This document shows positions 18,201-26,485 of a stretch of DNA of 64,000 bases, one piece after another (the stretch's first letter is position 1; the number at the start of each line of letters is the position of its first letter). The notes under the pieces are model-generated. The model was not told where the DNA came from and ran no database searches. It saw nothing but the letters and a program-made list of their open reading frames with translations. The translations under genes and the position numbers were made by a program. This DNA comes from an uncultured Oceanospirillaceae bacterium. Lineage in GTDB: Bacteria > Pseudomonadota > Gammaproteobacteria > Pseudomonadales > Balneatricaceae. Where the stretch lies: assembly GCA_913057435.1 (NCBI GenBank), contig CAJXNY010000018.1, forward strand, positions 1 to 64,000. Direction: 5' to 3'.

Positions 18201-18334
18201 ACCACGGGCAGGTCGATTTTTGGATATTCCCGCACGGTTAGCCGGTCGTAGGTGATCAGGCCGACCAGCAATAGCAGCAGGCTCATCACTGTGGCCAGTA
18301 CGGGCCGTTTGATGCTTACTTCAGACAGAACCAT
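15269..18334 (-). CDS. RND multidrug efflux transporter (HAE1-type permease)
   Basis: A 1021-residue inner-membrane proton antiporter of the AcrB superfamily. It opens with SEVSIKRPVLATVMSLLLLLVG (TM1) and YPGASASIIESQVTQILED. TM4 carries the proton-relay Asp pair in LVVDDAIVMLENIYRHVEEG. The second half repeats the layout, with FESFKNPLIIMLSVPPAIFGAL and RLRPILMTS. Length is normal for the drug-exporting HAE1 branch rather than metal pumps. The adaptor gene lies 3 bases upstream and TolC directly downstream. Drugs, solvents or bile-like compounds are plausible substrates; none can be read from sequence. Confidence 0.94.
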   Translation of the reverse strand: MVLSEVSIKRPVLATVMSLLLLLVGLITYDRLTVREYPKIDLPVVTVETTYPGASASIIESQVTQILEDSLSGIEGIDYMNSISRTEKSQISVTFNIDRDPDNAASDVRDRVNRVISELPDDVDAPVVAKTEADAQPIIWLAFSSNSHSSLEVSDIADKQVKDQLTTVAGVANVVIFGERRYAMRIWLNPARMAAFNVVPSDVEAALRAQNLEVPAGRIESSNREFTLLTRTDLNDVSQFESIIVRNENSYPVRIRDIARVEIAPQSERQITRFNGVSAVALGVVKQSVANPLDVSAGIRAKLDELRTNLPDGMKVSVGYDSSIFIDESIKSVYSTLLQASILVVLVLFFFLRNLRATLIPMLTIPLSLIGSFAMMYWMDFTINTLTLLALVLAIGLVVDDAIVMLENIYRHVEEGLEPVQAAFKGSKEIGFAVIATTAVLVAVFVPVSFSAGRTGKLFTEFALTLAGAVVVSTFVALTLSPMMCSRLLKHEPRHSWLFNVIESMLQGLTNSYHWALAKLLRSRLLAVTIMAGSIFGAGYYYTLLPQELAPTEDRGTVMAFSIAPDGASVDYVDRYSRQVEEKLVATPEGDRYFAVVGFPTSTNAMAFMGLKPWSERERKQQEIANGLMPQLYGGVTGTMSFALNPPSLGQSIISRPVEFIVKSQGTYAELKVIADGMMAAIYANKGFVRPDSDLKLNKPELSIDVNRNKASDMGIEVATIGRTLESYMAGRSVTRYKQAGEQYDVVVQVDERERRDPADLTNLYIRNPEGQMVQLDSLVDVTETVAPRELNHFDKMKAVKIQALLAPDYSLGEALNYLESQLKEIDPKADFDYTGSSREFQTSSSSLQDTFVLALLFIFLVLAAQFESFKNPLIIMLSVPPAIFGALFALHYGGGSLNVYSQIGLITLVGLVTKHGILIVEFANQLQEQGKDLQESIIEAASLRLRPILMTSAATVLGAVPLAMAFGAGAESRHQIGFVIVGGMTFGTLLTLFVIPTVYSYLGKRTFKEVQPAPEIIKES

Positions 18335-18337
18335 AAC

Positions 18338-19429
18338 TTACTCCCCCTTGGCGATGGCGGGTTTGGAGCCATCGACAAAGATCGGCGTGACGGGCATCCC
18401 TGGGCGCAGTTTCAGCTGACCGGCAGTAACGATGACATCACCTGCCGCCAGGCCGTTGCTGACCTGAACTTCACCGGGTCGACGCTGGCCCAGCGTGACC
18501 GGCACCATCTCGATGGTATTGCCGCTGGCCACACGCTGGACGAAGAAGCCACCGTTATTGGGAATAATGGCCTGCTCGGGGATCAGAATACTGCTGGCAT
18601 TACTGGCCAGGATCAGCCGGATCTGGGCAAACAGTCCAGGACGCAGCTTGCCGTCGGGGTTAGCCAGCCGGGCGCGCAGCTCGATGTTATGGGCGCGGCT
18701 GTCAGCTGTCGGGGCGATAGCGTAAACGGTCGCCTCGAAGATCTGGCCTGGAAACGCATCCAGTTCCAGTTTCAGGGTCTGACCATTGCTGATCGCCGAC
18801 AGGTACAGCTCAGGCACCCGGAAATCGACTTTCATTGTGCTCAGATCGGTCAGTTCGACCAGATCCTGACCGGTGGTCACGTAGTCCCCAGGGCTGACCT
18901 GACGCAGGCCGGTGACGCCGGTGAACGGTGCGACGACGCGCATCTTATTCAGCCGGGTCTGGGCCAGCGCCTGGCGTGCCAGGTCCACCTGTAGCTGGGC
19001 GCGGGTACTGTCGCGCTCCTGTTCCGAGCCGACCCGCTTTTTCAGCAGGCTGGCGGCACGTTTGTAGGCGATTTCACTGAGGTGCACCTTGGCCTGGGCT
19101 TCTTTTAATTCAGCCTGGTAGATCGCCCCATCCAGTCGAAACAGTGGCGTCCCTACTTTTACCCGCTGGCCTTCATCAAACAGAATCGCGTCGATACGGC
19201 CGCTCTGTTCTGGCCGCAGCTGGATGCGTTCATTGGCTCTCAAGCTGCCCACTGCTTTGATTTCCGTATGCAAAGTGGTTGCTTTAGCGGTAATGACCTC
19301 AGCAGGTAACCCGCGGGGAGGGCCTTTCTTCTGCTGGCTTTCAGCCGCCAGGGTCAACGGTGCCTGCAGCATCAGGGTAAAAAGTACCGTCAGTAGCATT
19401 GCGACGGGAGGGCGGGTAAACGGTTTCAT
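18338..19429 (-). CDS. RND efflux periplasmic adaptor (membrane fusion protein)
   Basis: A 363-residue MFP-family adaptor linking the RND pump to TolC. An N-terminal signal or anchor (about residues 10-29) precedes a barrel-sandwich domain (RANERIQLRPEQSGRIDAILFDEGQRVKVGTPLFRLD), an alpha-helical hairpin of about 60 residues, the returning lipoyl half (VVAPFTGVTGLRQVSPGDYVTTGQDLVEL) and a C-terminal beta barrel. No lipobox Cys is obvious. The gene lies 16 bases after the TetR gene and 3 before the pump. Confidence 0.93.
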   Translation of the reverse strand: MKPFTRPPVAMLLTVLFTLMLQAPLTLAAESQQKKGPPRGLPAEVITAKATTLHTEIKAVGSLRANERIQLRPEQSGRIDAILFDEGQRVKVGTPLFRLDGAIYQAELKEAQAKVHLSEIAYKRAASLLKKRVGSEQERDSTRAQLQVDLARQALAQTRLNKMRVVAPFTGVTGLRQVSPGDYVTTGQDLVELTDLSTMKVDFRVPELYLSAISNGQTLKLELDAFPGQIFEATVYAIAPTADSRAHNIELRARLANPDGKLRPGLFAQIRLILASNASSILIPEQAIIPNNGGFFVQRVASGNTIEMVPVTLGQRRPGEVQVSNGLAAGDVIVTAGQLKLRPGMPVTPIFVDGSKPAIAKGE

Positions 19430-19445
19430 GGAGCTCCTTGGTCTT

Positions 19446-20054
19446 TTATTGAGCCGCAGGTGGCTGTGGTTTAAAGCTGTTAAGCAGAATCAGGTGGTTG
19501 CGCAGTGGGCTGATCGAGTTTTCCACTTTGCAGCGCAGCAATGCACCTTGCCAGTTGTTCAATATAAATTCGGCGATCAGTGACGCGGGCAGGTCAGTGC
19601 GCATGTTGCCTTCGTATTGAAACTTTTTGACATCATCGGTGATCGCTTGCAACACGATGTTCATCGAGTGAGCGATTGCGGCGCTGAACAGGGGGGAACT
19701 CTGACTGACTTCGCCTGCCATATTAGCCAGCAGGCAGCCGATGGCATATTGCTCATTGCCAAAACGCTCGATCTCCTGTTCGATCATCTGGGTGATCTTC
19801 TCAAAGTGGCTGCCCTGCAGGGCGGCCATCTTTTCATCCCAGCGCTCAAATTCGATGGTGCGGTAGTGTTCGATAATCTCGACCGCAAAGTGCTCTTTGC
19901 TTTCAAAGAAGTTGTAAAACGAACCCTTGGGAACCTGGCAGGTGGCCAGGATCTCTTTCAGGCCGGTGGCGTGATAGCCCTTACGGGTAAACAGCTGTGC
20001 GCCCGTTTCCAGAATATAAGCCCGGTTGTGCTCCGGGCGGCGTCCTCTGGCCAT
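19446..20054 (-). CDS. TetR/AcrR family repressor of the efflux operon
   Basis: A 202-residue regulator. The N-terminal helix-turn-helix is clear (YHATGLKEILATCQVPKGSFYNFFESKEHFAVEIIEHY); its VPKGSFY...SKE.F signature resembles NemR-like TetR proteins that sense electrophiles. A Cys at about 106 (IGCLLAN) could be a redox sensor, but this is inference. It is the first gene of the TetR-adaptor-RND-TolC operon and diverges from a Bcr/CflA exporter gene, so it may control both through the shared spacer. Confidence 0.9.
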   Translation of the reverse strand: MARGRRPEHNRAYILETGAQLFTRKGYHATGLKEILATCQVPKGSFYNFFESKEHFAVEIIEHYRTIEFERWDEKMAALQGSHFEKITQMIEQEIERFGNEQYAIGCLLANMAGEVSQSSPLFSAAIAHSMNIVLQAITDDVKKFQYEGNMRTDLPASLIAEFILNNWQGALLRCKVENSISPLRNHLILLNSFKPQPPAAQ

Positions 20055-20110
20055 AGGTGTTACCGCTCTGGTTATACCGATCTGTTCAGTGACAGGTGTT
20101 GTCTGTCGTT

Positions 20111-20147
20111 AAATAGACCGGTCGTGCTAAAAATAAGATGTCTATTT
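20111..20147. promoter_or_regulatory. Candidate TetR operator region: paired inverted repeats
   Basis: AAATAGAC (20111-20118) and GTCTATTT (20140-20147) are a perfect 8-bp inverted repeat 21 bases apart, and the palindrome GACCGGTC overlaps the left arm. They lie in the spacer between the TetR gene and the Bcr/CflA gene, where a repressor site is expected. TAGACC-type half sites are used by NemR-like regulators, which matches the TetR protein's own resemblance. Confidence 0.5.
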
Positions 20148-20286
20148 TGACGGACTGTCAATAATATTCAAGATCTGATTAGTGCGAAATAAACAACAGT
20201 GAGTTTTGTCGGGTAATACGTGTGTTTTCAACATCGATCGCGACAATACACCCCATTGTTTGTTAGACCCTGACCTGGAGTGGACC

Positions 20287-21501
20287 TTGACCTCGCATAC
20301 CTCTTTTACAACAGATGCCCCACCGGCAAGCCTTGCCTGGATGCTGGCTGCCCTGACCATGCTGGGGCCCTTTGCCATTGATACTTACCTGCCAGCACAG
20401 CTTGCGATTGCTGAAGCGCTTAACACGGATATTCACCGGGTAGAGCAGACCATGGGGATCTACATGGCCGGACTGGCGGCCGGGCCAGTATTAGGCGGCC
20501 CGCTGTCGGACCGCTATGGCCGTAAACTGATCGCGGTTATCGGTTTGCTGTTTTTTGCCCTGGCCTCCTTTCTGATTGCCCAGGCGCAAACCATTGAACA
20601 GATGATCGGCTTACGCTTTATGCAGGCGCTGGGGGGCGGTTTTGCGGTCGTAACGGCGGCGGCGACCGTGCGGGATTTCTTCACCGGACGGGAAGCAGCG
20701 CGGGTGATGGCGTTGATCGGTATCATTATGATGATTGCGCCACTGGCGGCACCGGCCATTGGTGCGGCGTTACTGCAGTTCAGTGGCTGGCGGGTGATTT
20801 TTTATGCGCTGGGTGGTTATGCGGTGCTGGTAGCGATGTTGCTGGCCTGGCGGATGCCCCAGGCTCGGCGCACCATTGAAAAAGGTGCTGGCTTGCGTGG
20901 GGTATTGCGTAGCTATCGTAAAGTGCTCAGTCATAAACAGGCGATGGCATTTGCAGTGGCTCAGGCACTGGCTGCCTGCTGTATGTTTATGTTTCTGACT
21001 GAGTCCGCCTATGTCTACATTGGCTTCTACGGAGTGGCAGAAGCGACGTTTCCGCTGCTGTTTGGGGCGAACATTATTACCATGGCGCTGTTTAACCGGA
21101 TCAATGTGCGGATGCTGAACCGGTGGGAACCCTATCAGGTGATGCGCTTTGGTCTGTTGCTACAGGCCGTGAGTGCGACGTTGCTGGCGCTAATTGTCTG
21201 GCTGAGTACGCCACCGCTATGGCTACTGGTCGCATTGATTATGGTTACGGTTGGCTGTATGGGTTTTATTATGTCCAACAGTATCACCTGTGCGTTGTCG
21301 TATTTTTCATCAAACAGTGGTGCGGCAAACGCGGTGATCAGTACTCTGGGCTTTGCCATTGCTGGTACTTTGACGTTGCTCCTGACGTTATTGCATGATG
21401 GCAGCGCAGTGCCGATGACCAGCATGATGGCAGCCTGTGCGGTGTCGGGCGCGCTGGTCTTGTTTGGGCTGACCCGAGCCCCAGATGCGGAGCCGGGTTA
21501 G
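20287..21501 (+). CDS. Bcr/CflA family MFS drug exporter
   Basis: A roughly 404-residue major facilitator with 12 predicted membrane segments. MFS motif A is visible as GGPLSDRYGRKLIAVIG, and the N-terminus has the Bcr/CflA mark MLGPFAIDTYLPA. Members export bicyclomycin, chloramphenicol, sulfathiazole or peptides by proton antiport; the substrate here is unknown. The TTG at 20287 is chosen because GGAG precedes it. The frame is open back to 20206 but that extension is hydrophilic and has no good ribosome site. It is divergent from the TetR-RND operon. Confidence 0.87.
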   Translation: MTSHTSFTTDAPPASLAWMLAALTMLGPFAIDTYLPAQLAIAEALNTDIHRVEQTMGIYMAGLAAGPVLGGPLSDRYGRKLIAVIGLLFFALASFLIAQAQTIEQMIGLRFMQALGGGFAVVTAAATVRDFFTGREAARVMALIGIIMMIAPLAAPAIGAALLQFSGWRVIFYALGGYAVLVAMLLAWRMPQARRTIEKGAGLRGVLRSYRKVLSHKQAMAFAVAQALAACCMFMFLTESAYVYIGFYGVAEATFPLLFGANIITMALFNRINVRMLNRWEPYQVMRFGLLLQAVSATLLALIVWLSTPPLWLLVALIMVTVGCMGFIMSNSITCALSYFSSNSGAANAVISTLGFAIAGTLTLLLTLLHDGSAVPMTSMMAACAVSGALVLFGLTRAPDAEPG

Positions 21502-21537
21502 CGGTGTACGAGGGAGCCAGGTCTCTGGGCGCTGTGT

Positions 21538-21972
21538 TTAACTGAACAGCGCCGCCAGTTGCTGTAGCCCACTGCGGTATATATCCCGTACAATCTGTTC
21601 AGCATCGCCAGCTGGAACCCCATTAGCCTGGAAACTGGACTGCCAGCTCACGGTACAGTGGCCGTTACCGTCGTCCGTGATAGCGATCTCGCTCTCATAC
21701 TCACGGATGGGTAGCGGGCCTGCGGTAATTCGATAGCGATAGTGCATATTGGTATCATCCAGGCTGATCAGCGCTTCCTGCAGTTTTGCACCATCGGCCA
21801 GTGTCAGGGTGCGCAGACTACCCGGCTGGGTTCGTTCCCCTTCCAGCTGGCTATCTACCACGGCAGGGTGCCAGCGATAGAGGCCGTTAAAGTCACCAAG
21901 CAATGCCCAGACAGCGGTGGCTGGGCCCGGTATTGCCATATTCTCTGATACGTGTCGGGTTTGTGCGCACAT
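21538..21972 (-). CDS. SRPBCC family protein (START-like lipid/polyketide-binding fold)
   Basis: A 144-residue cytoplasmic protein with the SRPBCC (polyketide cyclase 2-like) pattern: PATAVWALLGDFNGLYRWHPAVVDSQLEG near the start, a central GSLRTLTLADGAKLQEAL, and YRYRITAGPLPIREYESEIAI with VSWQSSF. Such proteins bind small hydrophobic ligands in a helix-grip cavity. No enzymatic residue can be assigned. It converges on the MFS exporter gene with no clear functional link. Confidence 0.85.
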   Translation of the reverse strand: MCAQTRHVSENMAIPGPATAVWALLGDFNGLYRWHPAVVDSQLEGERTQPGSLRTLTLADGAKLQEALISLDDTNMHYRYRITAGPLPIREYESEIAITDDGNGHCTVSWQSSFQANGVPAGDAEQIVRDIYRSGLQQLAALFS

Positions 21973-22205
21973 ATGTGGCTTCCTTGTGTTGGTTGTTTTT
22001 GGCTAAATATTACGTAGTTATTTGATAACTTGAATTGTTATTCAGTACCGATGCTTTAGCAGGGGTCCAGTTACAAGGCTAAAATGAGCCTGACTGGCCC
22101 AAATAGTCTGTAAATAAAACTACTATATTTTTATTAATATTCGTTTGAAAACCAGATTGATGACAGCTAGGATCAGAGCATGCGGTACATTGATGGAGAT
22201 GTGTC

Positions 22206-23075
22206 ATGGCTGATGCCCGCAGCAAAGAGTTTGTTATACCAGCGCGCCCGGATGTATTGCTGCAGTTGTCTGCACTGGTGGAAAGTGAAGACCCAGGTTT
22301 TGAACGTGTTGCCAGCCTTGTAAAGCGTGATGTAGCGCTTTATGCCAACATTCTGGCATTAATTAATTCGCCGTTTTTTGGCTTGCGTGGCCGTATTTCA
22401 TCGATCGAACGTGCACTAAAAGTGATGGGTATGAAACGCCTGCTGTTTCTGGTGCGTACGGCATCGTTACGTAGTGCTGTGGGCGAAGATGAAGGGTTGG
22501 AAAACTTCTGGGAAGATGCCTGCACCATGGCGACGATCTGCGCCAACCTGGTTCATTACATGCCTTTTGTGAACGTCGATGATGCTTTCACACTTGGGAT
22601 GATGCATGCCTGTGGCGTGCCGCTAATGGTGAAAAACTGTCCCGACTTCCAGCATTTTCATGTGAATGCCTGCCTGCTTGATCTGCCTGATCAGCAACGC
22701 CTGGAACAGGCCCACTTTGGCGCGGACCAATTTCAGCTGAGCAGCCGGCTGGCGAAGAACTGGCAGGTACCTGAAGAATTATGTCAGGCGATTGCTGCGC
22801 AACCCGACTATCAGAACCTGCTGCTGGATGAGGATGCCGATGAGAAACTGTGCCAGAAATTGTGTCTGTTGCTGGTGGGGCGTGAATTTAGTCTGAAGTT
22901 TGAAACCCTCTGGGGCCGCTCTGATGAATATCAGCCAGTGGTTGAAATTGAGCCGGTACTGAGCTTTTTGGGGATTACCGAGGCTGAGCTGGAGGCAATT
23001 CAGGAACACCTGTTCAGTAAGCTGCAAGTTGATGATCGAGGAATCGTGCCTGAAGCCTTGCCACAAGGCGGCTGA
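22206..23075 (+). CDS. HDOD domain protein (first of a tandem pair)
   Basis: A 289-residue cytoplasmic protein with an HDOD domain: FVIPARPDVLLQLSALVESEDPGFERVASLVKRDVALYANILALINSPFFGLRGRISSIERALKVMGM-type helices, an LGMMHACGVPLMV block, and a variable C-terminal third. HDOD proteins resemble HD phosphohydrolases that have lost metal ligands and act as signalling adaptors in motility and stress regulation. The start ATG follows a GGAG-like site (ATGGAGATGTGTC). A close paralogue follows 110 bases later, so the pair arose by tandem duplication and may form heterodimers. Confidence 0.88.
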   Translation: MADARSKEFVIPARPDVLLQLSALVESEDPGFERVASLVKRDVALYANILALINSPFFGLRGRISSIERALKVMGMKRLLFLVRTASLRSAVGEDEGLENFWEDACTMATICANLVHYMPFVNVDDAFTLGMMHACGVPLMVKNCPDFQHFHVNACLLDLPDQQRLEQAHFGADQFQLSSRLAKNWQVPEELCQAIAAQPDYQNLLLDEDADEKLCQKLCLLLVGREFSLKFETLWGRSDEYQPVVEIEPVLSFLGITEAELEAIQEHLFSKLQVDDRGIVPEALPQGG

Positions 23076-23185
23076 CAGCCATGATCGAGGGCAATGGAAT
23101 TACTGTTCAATATATTAACGATTTAACATGTCGTCAACTGTGGCTAATATGATCTCCCTTAGCCAAAAGAATATGGACTTTCGTA

Positions 23186-24037
23186 GTGAGCCAGACTCAG
23201 ATTCATGACTTTGTAATTCCCGCCCGCCCCGAAATGTTGGTACGTCTGACAAAAATGATTGAAGGCGGGGATCCCGGAATTGATGAAGTTGCCGAGCTCG
23301 TAAAAAGCGATGTCTCACTGTATGCAAATACGCTGGCAATGATCAACTCGCCATTCTTTGGCCTGCGTCGGCGGATATCATCTATCAATACCGCGGTACG
23401 TATTCTAGGTACCAAACGTATTCTGACCATCGTCAAAGTGGCGGCGTTACGTTCTTGCCTGGGCTCTGACAGTCCTATGGAGTCGTTCTGGGAGGAAGCG
23501 AACCAGGTGGCGATTGTTGCCGGGCAGCTATGTAACCATTTCGGCTTTGTATCCCGTGATAATGCCTACACACTGGGGATGATGCATAATTGTGGTGTGC
23601 CCTTGATGGTGAGAGAGTGCCCGGGCTTCAACCAGTTCTATCAGGACCATAGCCTGATGGACCCCTTTGATGTGATGCAACTGGAACGTGACCTGTTCGG
23701 GGTTAACCAGTACCGGGTGAGTGCAGAAATTGCTCGCAGCTGGTTTATACCGGAAGCGATTGCCAAGGCGATTGATCTGCAGCCTTATTACCCCGCCATC
23801 CTGTCCGACGAAGACTATGACGAGGATGTGTGTAATCTGTTGTCGTTGTTACTGATAGCCAAAGAATTCAGTCTTAAGTTCGCCACGCTGTGGGGCTTCG
23901 AAGATGATTACCAGCCGGTGTTATCAATGGAGCCAATTCAGGAGCACTTGTGTTTGACGACCACCGATCTGGATAGCATCCAGACACTGGTTTTCAATAG
24001 CCTGCGAGTGGGTGATCAGGGTATTACACTGCGTTAG
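23186..24037 (+). CDS. HDOD domain protein (second of a tandem pair)
   Basis: A 283-residue paralogue of the preceding protein. It shares FVIPARPEML, the INSPFFGLRRRISSI segment, YTLGMMHNCGVPLMV and the C-terminal LLLIAKEFSLKFATLWG. The near identity of these blocks against otherwise diverged sequence shows an old duplication with conserved core surfaces. It starts at GTG 23186 with GGA upstream. No output domain is attached. A short GC-rich hairpin follows the gene. Confidence 0.87.
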   Translation: MSQTQIHDFVIPARPEMLVRLTKMIEGGDPGIDEVAELVKSDVSLYANTLAMINSPFFGLRRRISSINTAVRILGTKRILTIVKVAALRSCLGSDSPMESFWEEANQVAIVAGQLCNHFGFVSRDNAYTLGMMHNCGVPLMVRECPGFNQFYQDHSLMDPFDVMQLERDLFGVNQYRVSAEIARSWFIPEAIAKAIDLQPYYPAILSDEDYDEDVCNLLSLLLIAKEFSLKFATLWGFEDDYQPVLSMEPIQEHLCLTTTDLDSIQTLVFNSLRVGDQGITLR

Positions 24038-24044
24038 CACGTCA

Positions 24045-24064
24045 CCCGCCTGTCATCAGGCGGG
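24045..24064 (+). terminator. Hairpin after the HDOD pair, weak terminator candidate
   Basis: CCCGCCTG and CAGGCGGG form a perfect 8-bp stem with a TCAT loop, 8 bases past the stop codon. The following bases are not a T-run, so termination may need Rho or the hairpin may only protect the mRNA end. Confidence 0.45.
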
Positions 24065-24125
24065 CTGCTTACCTGAAAATCACTATACTTTAGTTCCTTA
24101 CCGGATTGTTGTTAGTTCATATCCT

Positions 24126-25283
24126 ATGCTTCTGAAAATTATGACCCGTGCTGTACGGGTGCCTGTGTTGTCTGTTATTTATGCCTTGATGGCACTCACG
24201 TTCAGCAGTGCGTTGCAGGCTGCTGTGCCTGGTTATCAGCGTTCGTTTGAAAACTTTGTTGGTCGTGAAATTGCGCCGATGGTGCCTGGTGTGGCCGTGG
24301 TGATGGTTGATCAGGGCAAAATTAGCCGGGTACGCACCTGGGGGCGACGTAACATCGATCGCAAAGCGCGTGTGACCCCTGATACTGTCTTTCGGCTGGC
24401 GTCTGTCTCGAAAAACTTTGCCGCTACGGCTGCGGGTTTACTGGTGGAGGAGGGCCTGTTGAAGTGGGACACCCTGGTGCAAACAGCACTGGACGATGTG
24501 CGCTTTAAGCGTGATGACTATGGTCAGCAGCTGACGCTTCGGCACCTGCTGTCGCACTCAACCGGCCTGATCCCCCAGGCTTACACCAATCTGATTGAGG
24601 ATAACGTCCCCTACCGCAAGGTCGTAAAGCGGCTACGTGAAGTTGACTTTGTCTGCCCGCCTGGGCGCTGTTATGGTTATCAGAACGTGGTGTTCAGTCT
24701 GGCGGGCGATATGATCGAGGCCATCAGTGGTAAGGACTATAATACGTTTGTTCAGCAACGGCTGCTGACGCCGCTAAAAATGAACACGGCTTCTTTGGGC
24801 TATAAAGCTTTCAAAGCCGAGAAAAATCGGGCAACCCCGCATATCAAAATCCGTAAGCGCTGGCGTCCAGCGCGGGTGTTACCCACGTACTATCGCATAT
24901 CGCCCGCGGCGGGCGTAAATGCATCTATTAACGATATGGGGCAGTGGCTGCTGGCACAGCTGGGTCAACGGCCCAACGTGTTATCTGGTCGCCTGCTGGA
25001 TAGCTTGCAGGCGCCGGTGATTCGCAACACCCGGCGTCAGTCCCACTTTCGCTCGCATAAATTGCTGGGCGCAACCTGGTATGGGCTGGGCTGGCGGGTG
25101 TTCAGTTTTGGCCCTTACCAGAACTTTGTGTACCACGGAGGGTGGGTCAAGGGCAGCCGGGCGATGATGGTGTTTAATCGAGAGCTGCAGATGGGCATGG
25201 TGTTTCTGACCAATGCGGAAACAAAGCTGGCACGTAAAGTCGTGTTCAGGTTTCTAGATCTTTATCTCAAGCACAAAGCGTGA
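24126..25283 (+). CDS. Secreted serine hydrolase of the beta-lactamase/class C PBP fold
   Basis: A 385-residue exported protein; signal peptide about residues 8-33 (VLSVIYALMALTFSSALQA). The SxxK motif is SVSK in FRLASVSKNFAATAAG, the YxN motif is YQN in CYGYQNVVFSLAG, and the KTG-equivalent is HGG in YHGGWVKG. This fits class C beta-lactamase-like peptidases and esterases (AmpH/EstB type) rather than proven beta-lactamases. Periplasmic muropeptide or ester hydrolysis is likely. The ATG at 24126 is chosen because it begins the signal peptide; the open frame extends further left without a signal. Confidence 0.87.
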   Translation: MLLKIMTRAVRVPVLSVIYALMALTFSSALQAAVPGYQRSFENFVGREIAPMVPGVAVVMVDQGKISRVRTWGRRNIDRKARVTPDTVFRLASVSKNFAATAAGLLVEEGLLKWDTLVQTALDDVRFKRDDYGQQLTLRHLLSHSTGLIPQAYTNLIEDNVPYRKVVKRLREVDFVCPPGRCYGYQNVVFSLAGDMIEAISGKDYNTFVQQRLLTPLKMNTASLGYKAFKAEKNRATPHIKIRKRWRPARVLPTYYRISPAAGVNASINDMGQWLLAQLGQRPNVLSGRLLDSLQAPVIRNTRRQSHFRSHKLLGATWYGLGWRVFSFGPYQNFVYHGGWVKGSRAMMVFNRELQMGMVFLTNAETKLARKVVFRFLDLYLKHKA

Positions 25284-25366
25284 CAGGTGGTGCGGTCTCT
25301 CGATCCGCTGTGTCGGCTCTGGCAGGCCATTGTATTACCCTGAACCTGGCATAGTGGAGAAACGTA

Positions 25367-26179
25367 GTGGAGCAACTCGGATTAATTCTGACTGCCATTA
25401 TTGTGTGCAGCCTGCTGACCGCATTGTTAACACAGCTGCTTGGGCGTCTGCGTGCTAACCGTAACCTGCGGCTGGAAACCATCCTGCAAGAACAGAAAGA
25501 GTGGCGCGAGCGGGTCAGTAAGCTGGTGGTTAACAGCCGCCATGCCTTCGACCAGCGGGATTTGATGCTGTTTAACCGTATTGGTGCTGAGCTGCGTGTA
25601 CGACTGGACCCGGATGATCGTGAAGACGCAGTGATTTTACAGTTGTGCAAAGACATTGTGCAGGACTGGGATGAAGAGAAACTCGAAGAGTTACATGACC
25701 GGATTGCCTATCGGGTTAAATACGACTGGGATCAGACCCGTCGTGAAGTCTCTTCTTCGCTATTTTATCGCTACCTGTTCGCACTGATGGTGACGTTCTA
25801 TATCACCGTGTACGCCTATGTTGAGGGAATGCTGGGGATCAAGCCCGAGCTGCTTGAAGGCGTGGGGGCAGTGCAACTGGTAATGGGCGGCGGTATTGTG
25901 CTGGTTGCGCTATGGCTGGTGCTGAACTTCCTGGGTCGTCGGGACAGCAAAGTTCTGTCCTTGCTGTTGGGAAACCCGGTGCGAAAACGGTATAAAAAAC
26001 GTGCTTCCAAAAGCAAAGCAGTCGTTGTGAGTGAGGTTAAAAAAGCGCCTGAGCCGGTACGTAAATCCGTGGTCAAGCCTGCGTCAGAATCAGCTCCAGT
26101 TGCCTCGCGCAAAGCCGTCCCTGCCCACACGGCAGCTGTCCGTAAAGTCCCGTTAAAAGAGATTAAAAAGGGCGCCTGA
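25367..26179 (+). CDS. Membrane protein of unknown function with a basic C-terminal tail
   Basis: A 270-residue protein. TM1 spans about residues 4-25, followed by a charged cytoplasmic domain of about 110 residues rich in Arg, Asp and Glu that is probably alpha-helical (DPDDREDAVILQLCKDIVQDW). TM2 and TM3 lie near 145-165 and 175-195. The last 70 residues are an Ala/Lys/Val/Pro-rich low-complexity tail (VKKAPEPVRKSVVKPASESA) that could bind nucleic acid or membrane phosphate. I recognise no family. It starts 83 bases after the serine hydrolase. Confidence 0.65.
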   Translation: MEQLGLILTAIIVCSLLTALLTQLLGRLRANRNLRLETILQEQKEWRERVSKLVVNSRHAFDQRDLMLFNRIGAELRVRLDPDDREDAVILQLCKDIVQDWDEEKLEELHDRIAYRVKYDWDQTRREVSSSLFYRYLFALMVTFYITVYAYVEGMLGIKPELLEGVGAVQLVMGGGIVLVALWLVLNFLGRRDSKVLSLLLGNPVRKRYKKRASKSKAVVVSEVKKAPEPVRKSVVKPASESAPVASRKAVPAHTAAVRKVPLKEIKKGA

Positions 26180-26485
26180 GGCCTGAATAAGGCAAGAGGC
26201 TGGCTGGGATGCCAGCCTGGTGTTGAAATGGACTGGTTTATTTCTCTTGTGGCACAAATTTTTTCCTGTTTATTGGCTTACCGTTGATTTACCAGGCTAC
26301 CATCGTACTTCCTCTGAGAATACGGCCTGTGCCGTCGCTATCTGTTTCTAAATCGGAAATAATTTTGTTCATCGACTCCTGATTATTCCCTGGTCAGAAT
26401 CCAGTATCTTGGCTGTACTTAAATCTGAGTGTTGCCAGGCGCTGCTCAGATGCTGGCCAATCCAGAATAAAAAGAGAGCACAAGC
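26180..26485. other. Intergenic region with hairpin upstream of the aromatic hydroxylase gene
   Basis: This 306-base spacer starts with a perfect 8-bp hairpin at 26197-26218 (AGGCTGGC and GCCAGCCT, loop TGGGAT), which may end the upstream transcript. The rest is AT-richer toward the right and should hold the promoter of the mhaA-like gene. No small ORF is convincing. Confidence 0.5.

Noticed and set aside
20206-20286. Upstream TTG start for the Bcr/CflA exporter
   Set aside because: The extra 27 residues are hydrophilic and lack a ribosome site, whereas GGAG precedes the TTG at 20287.
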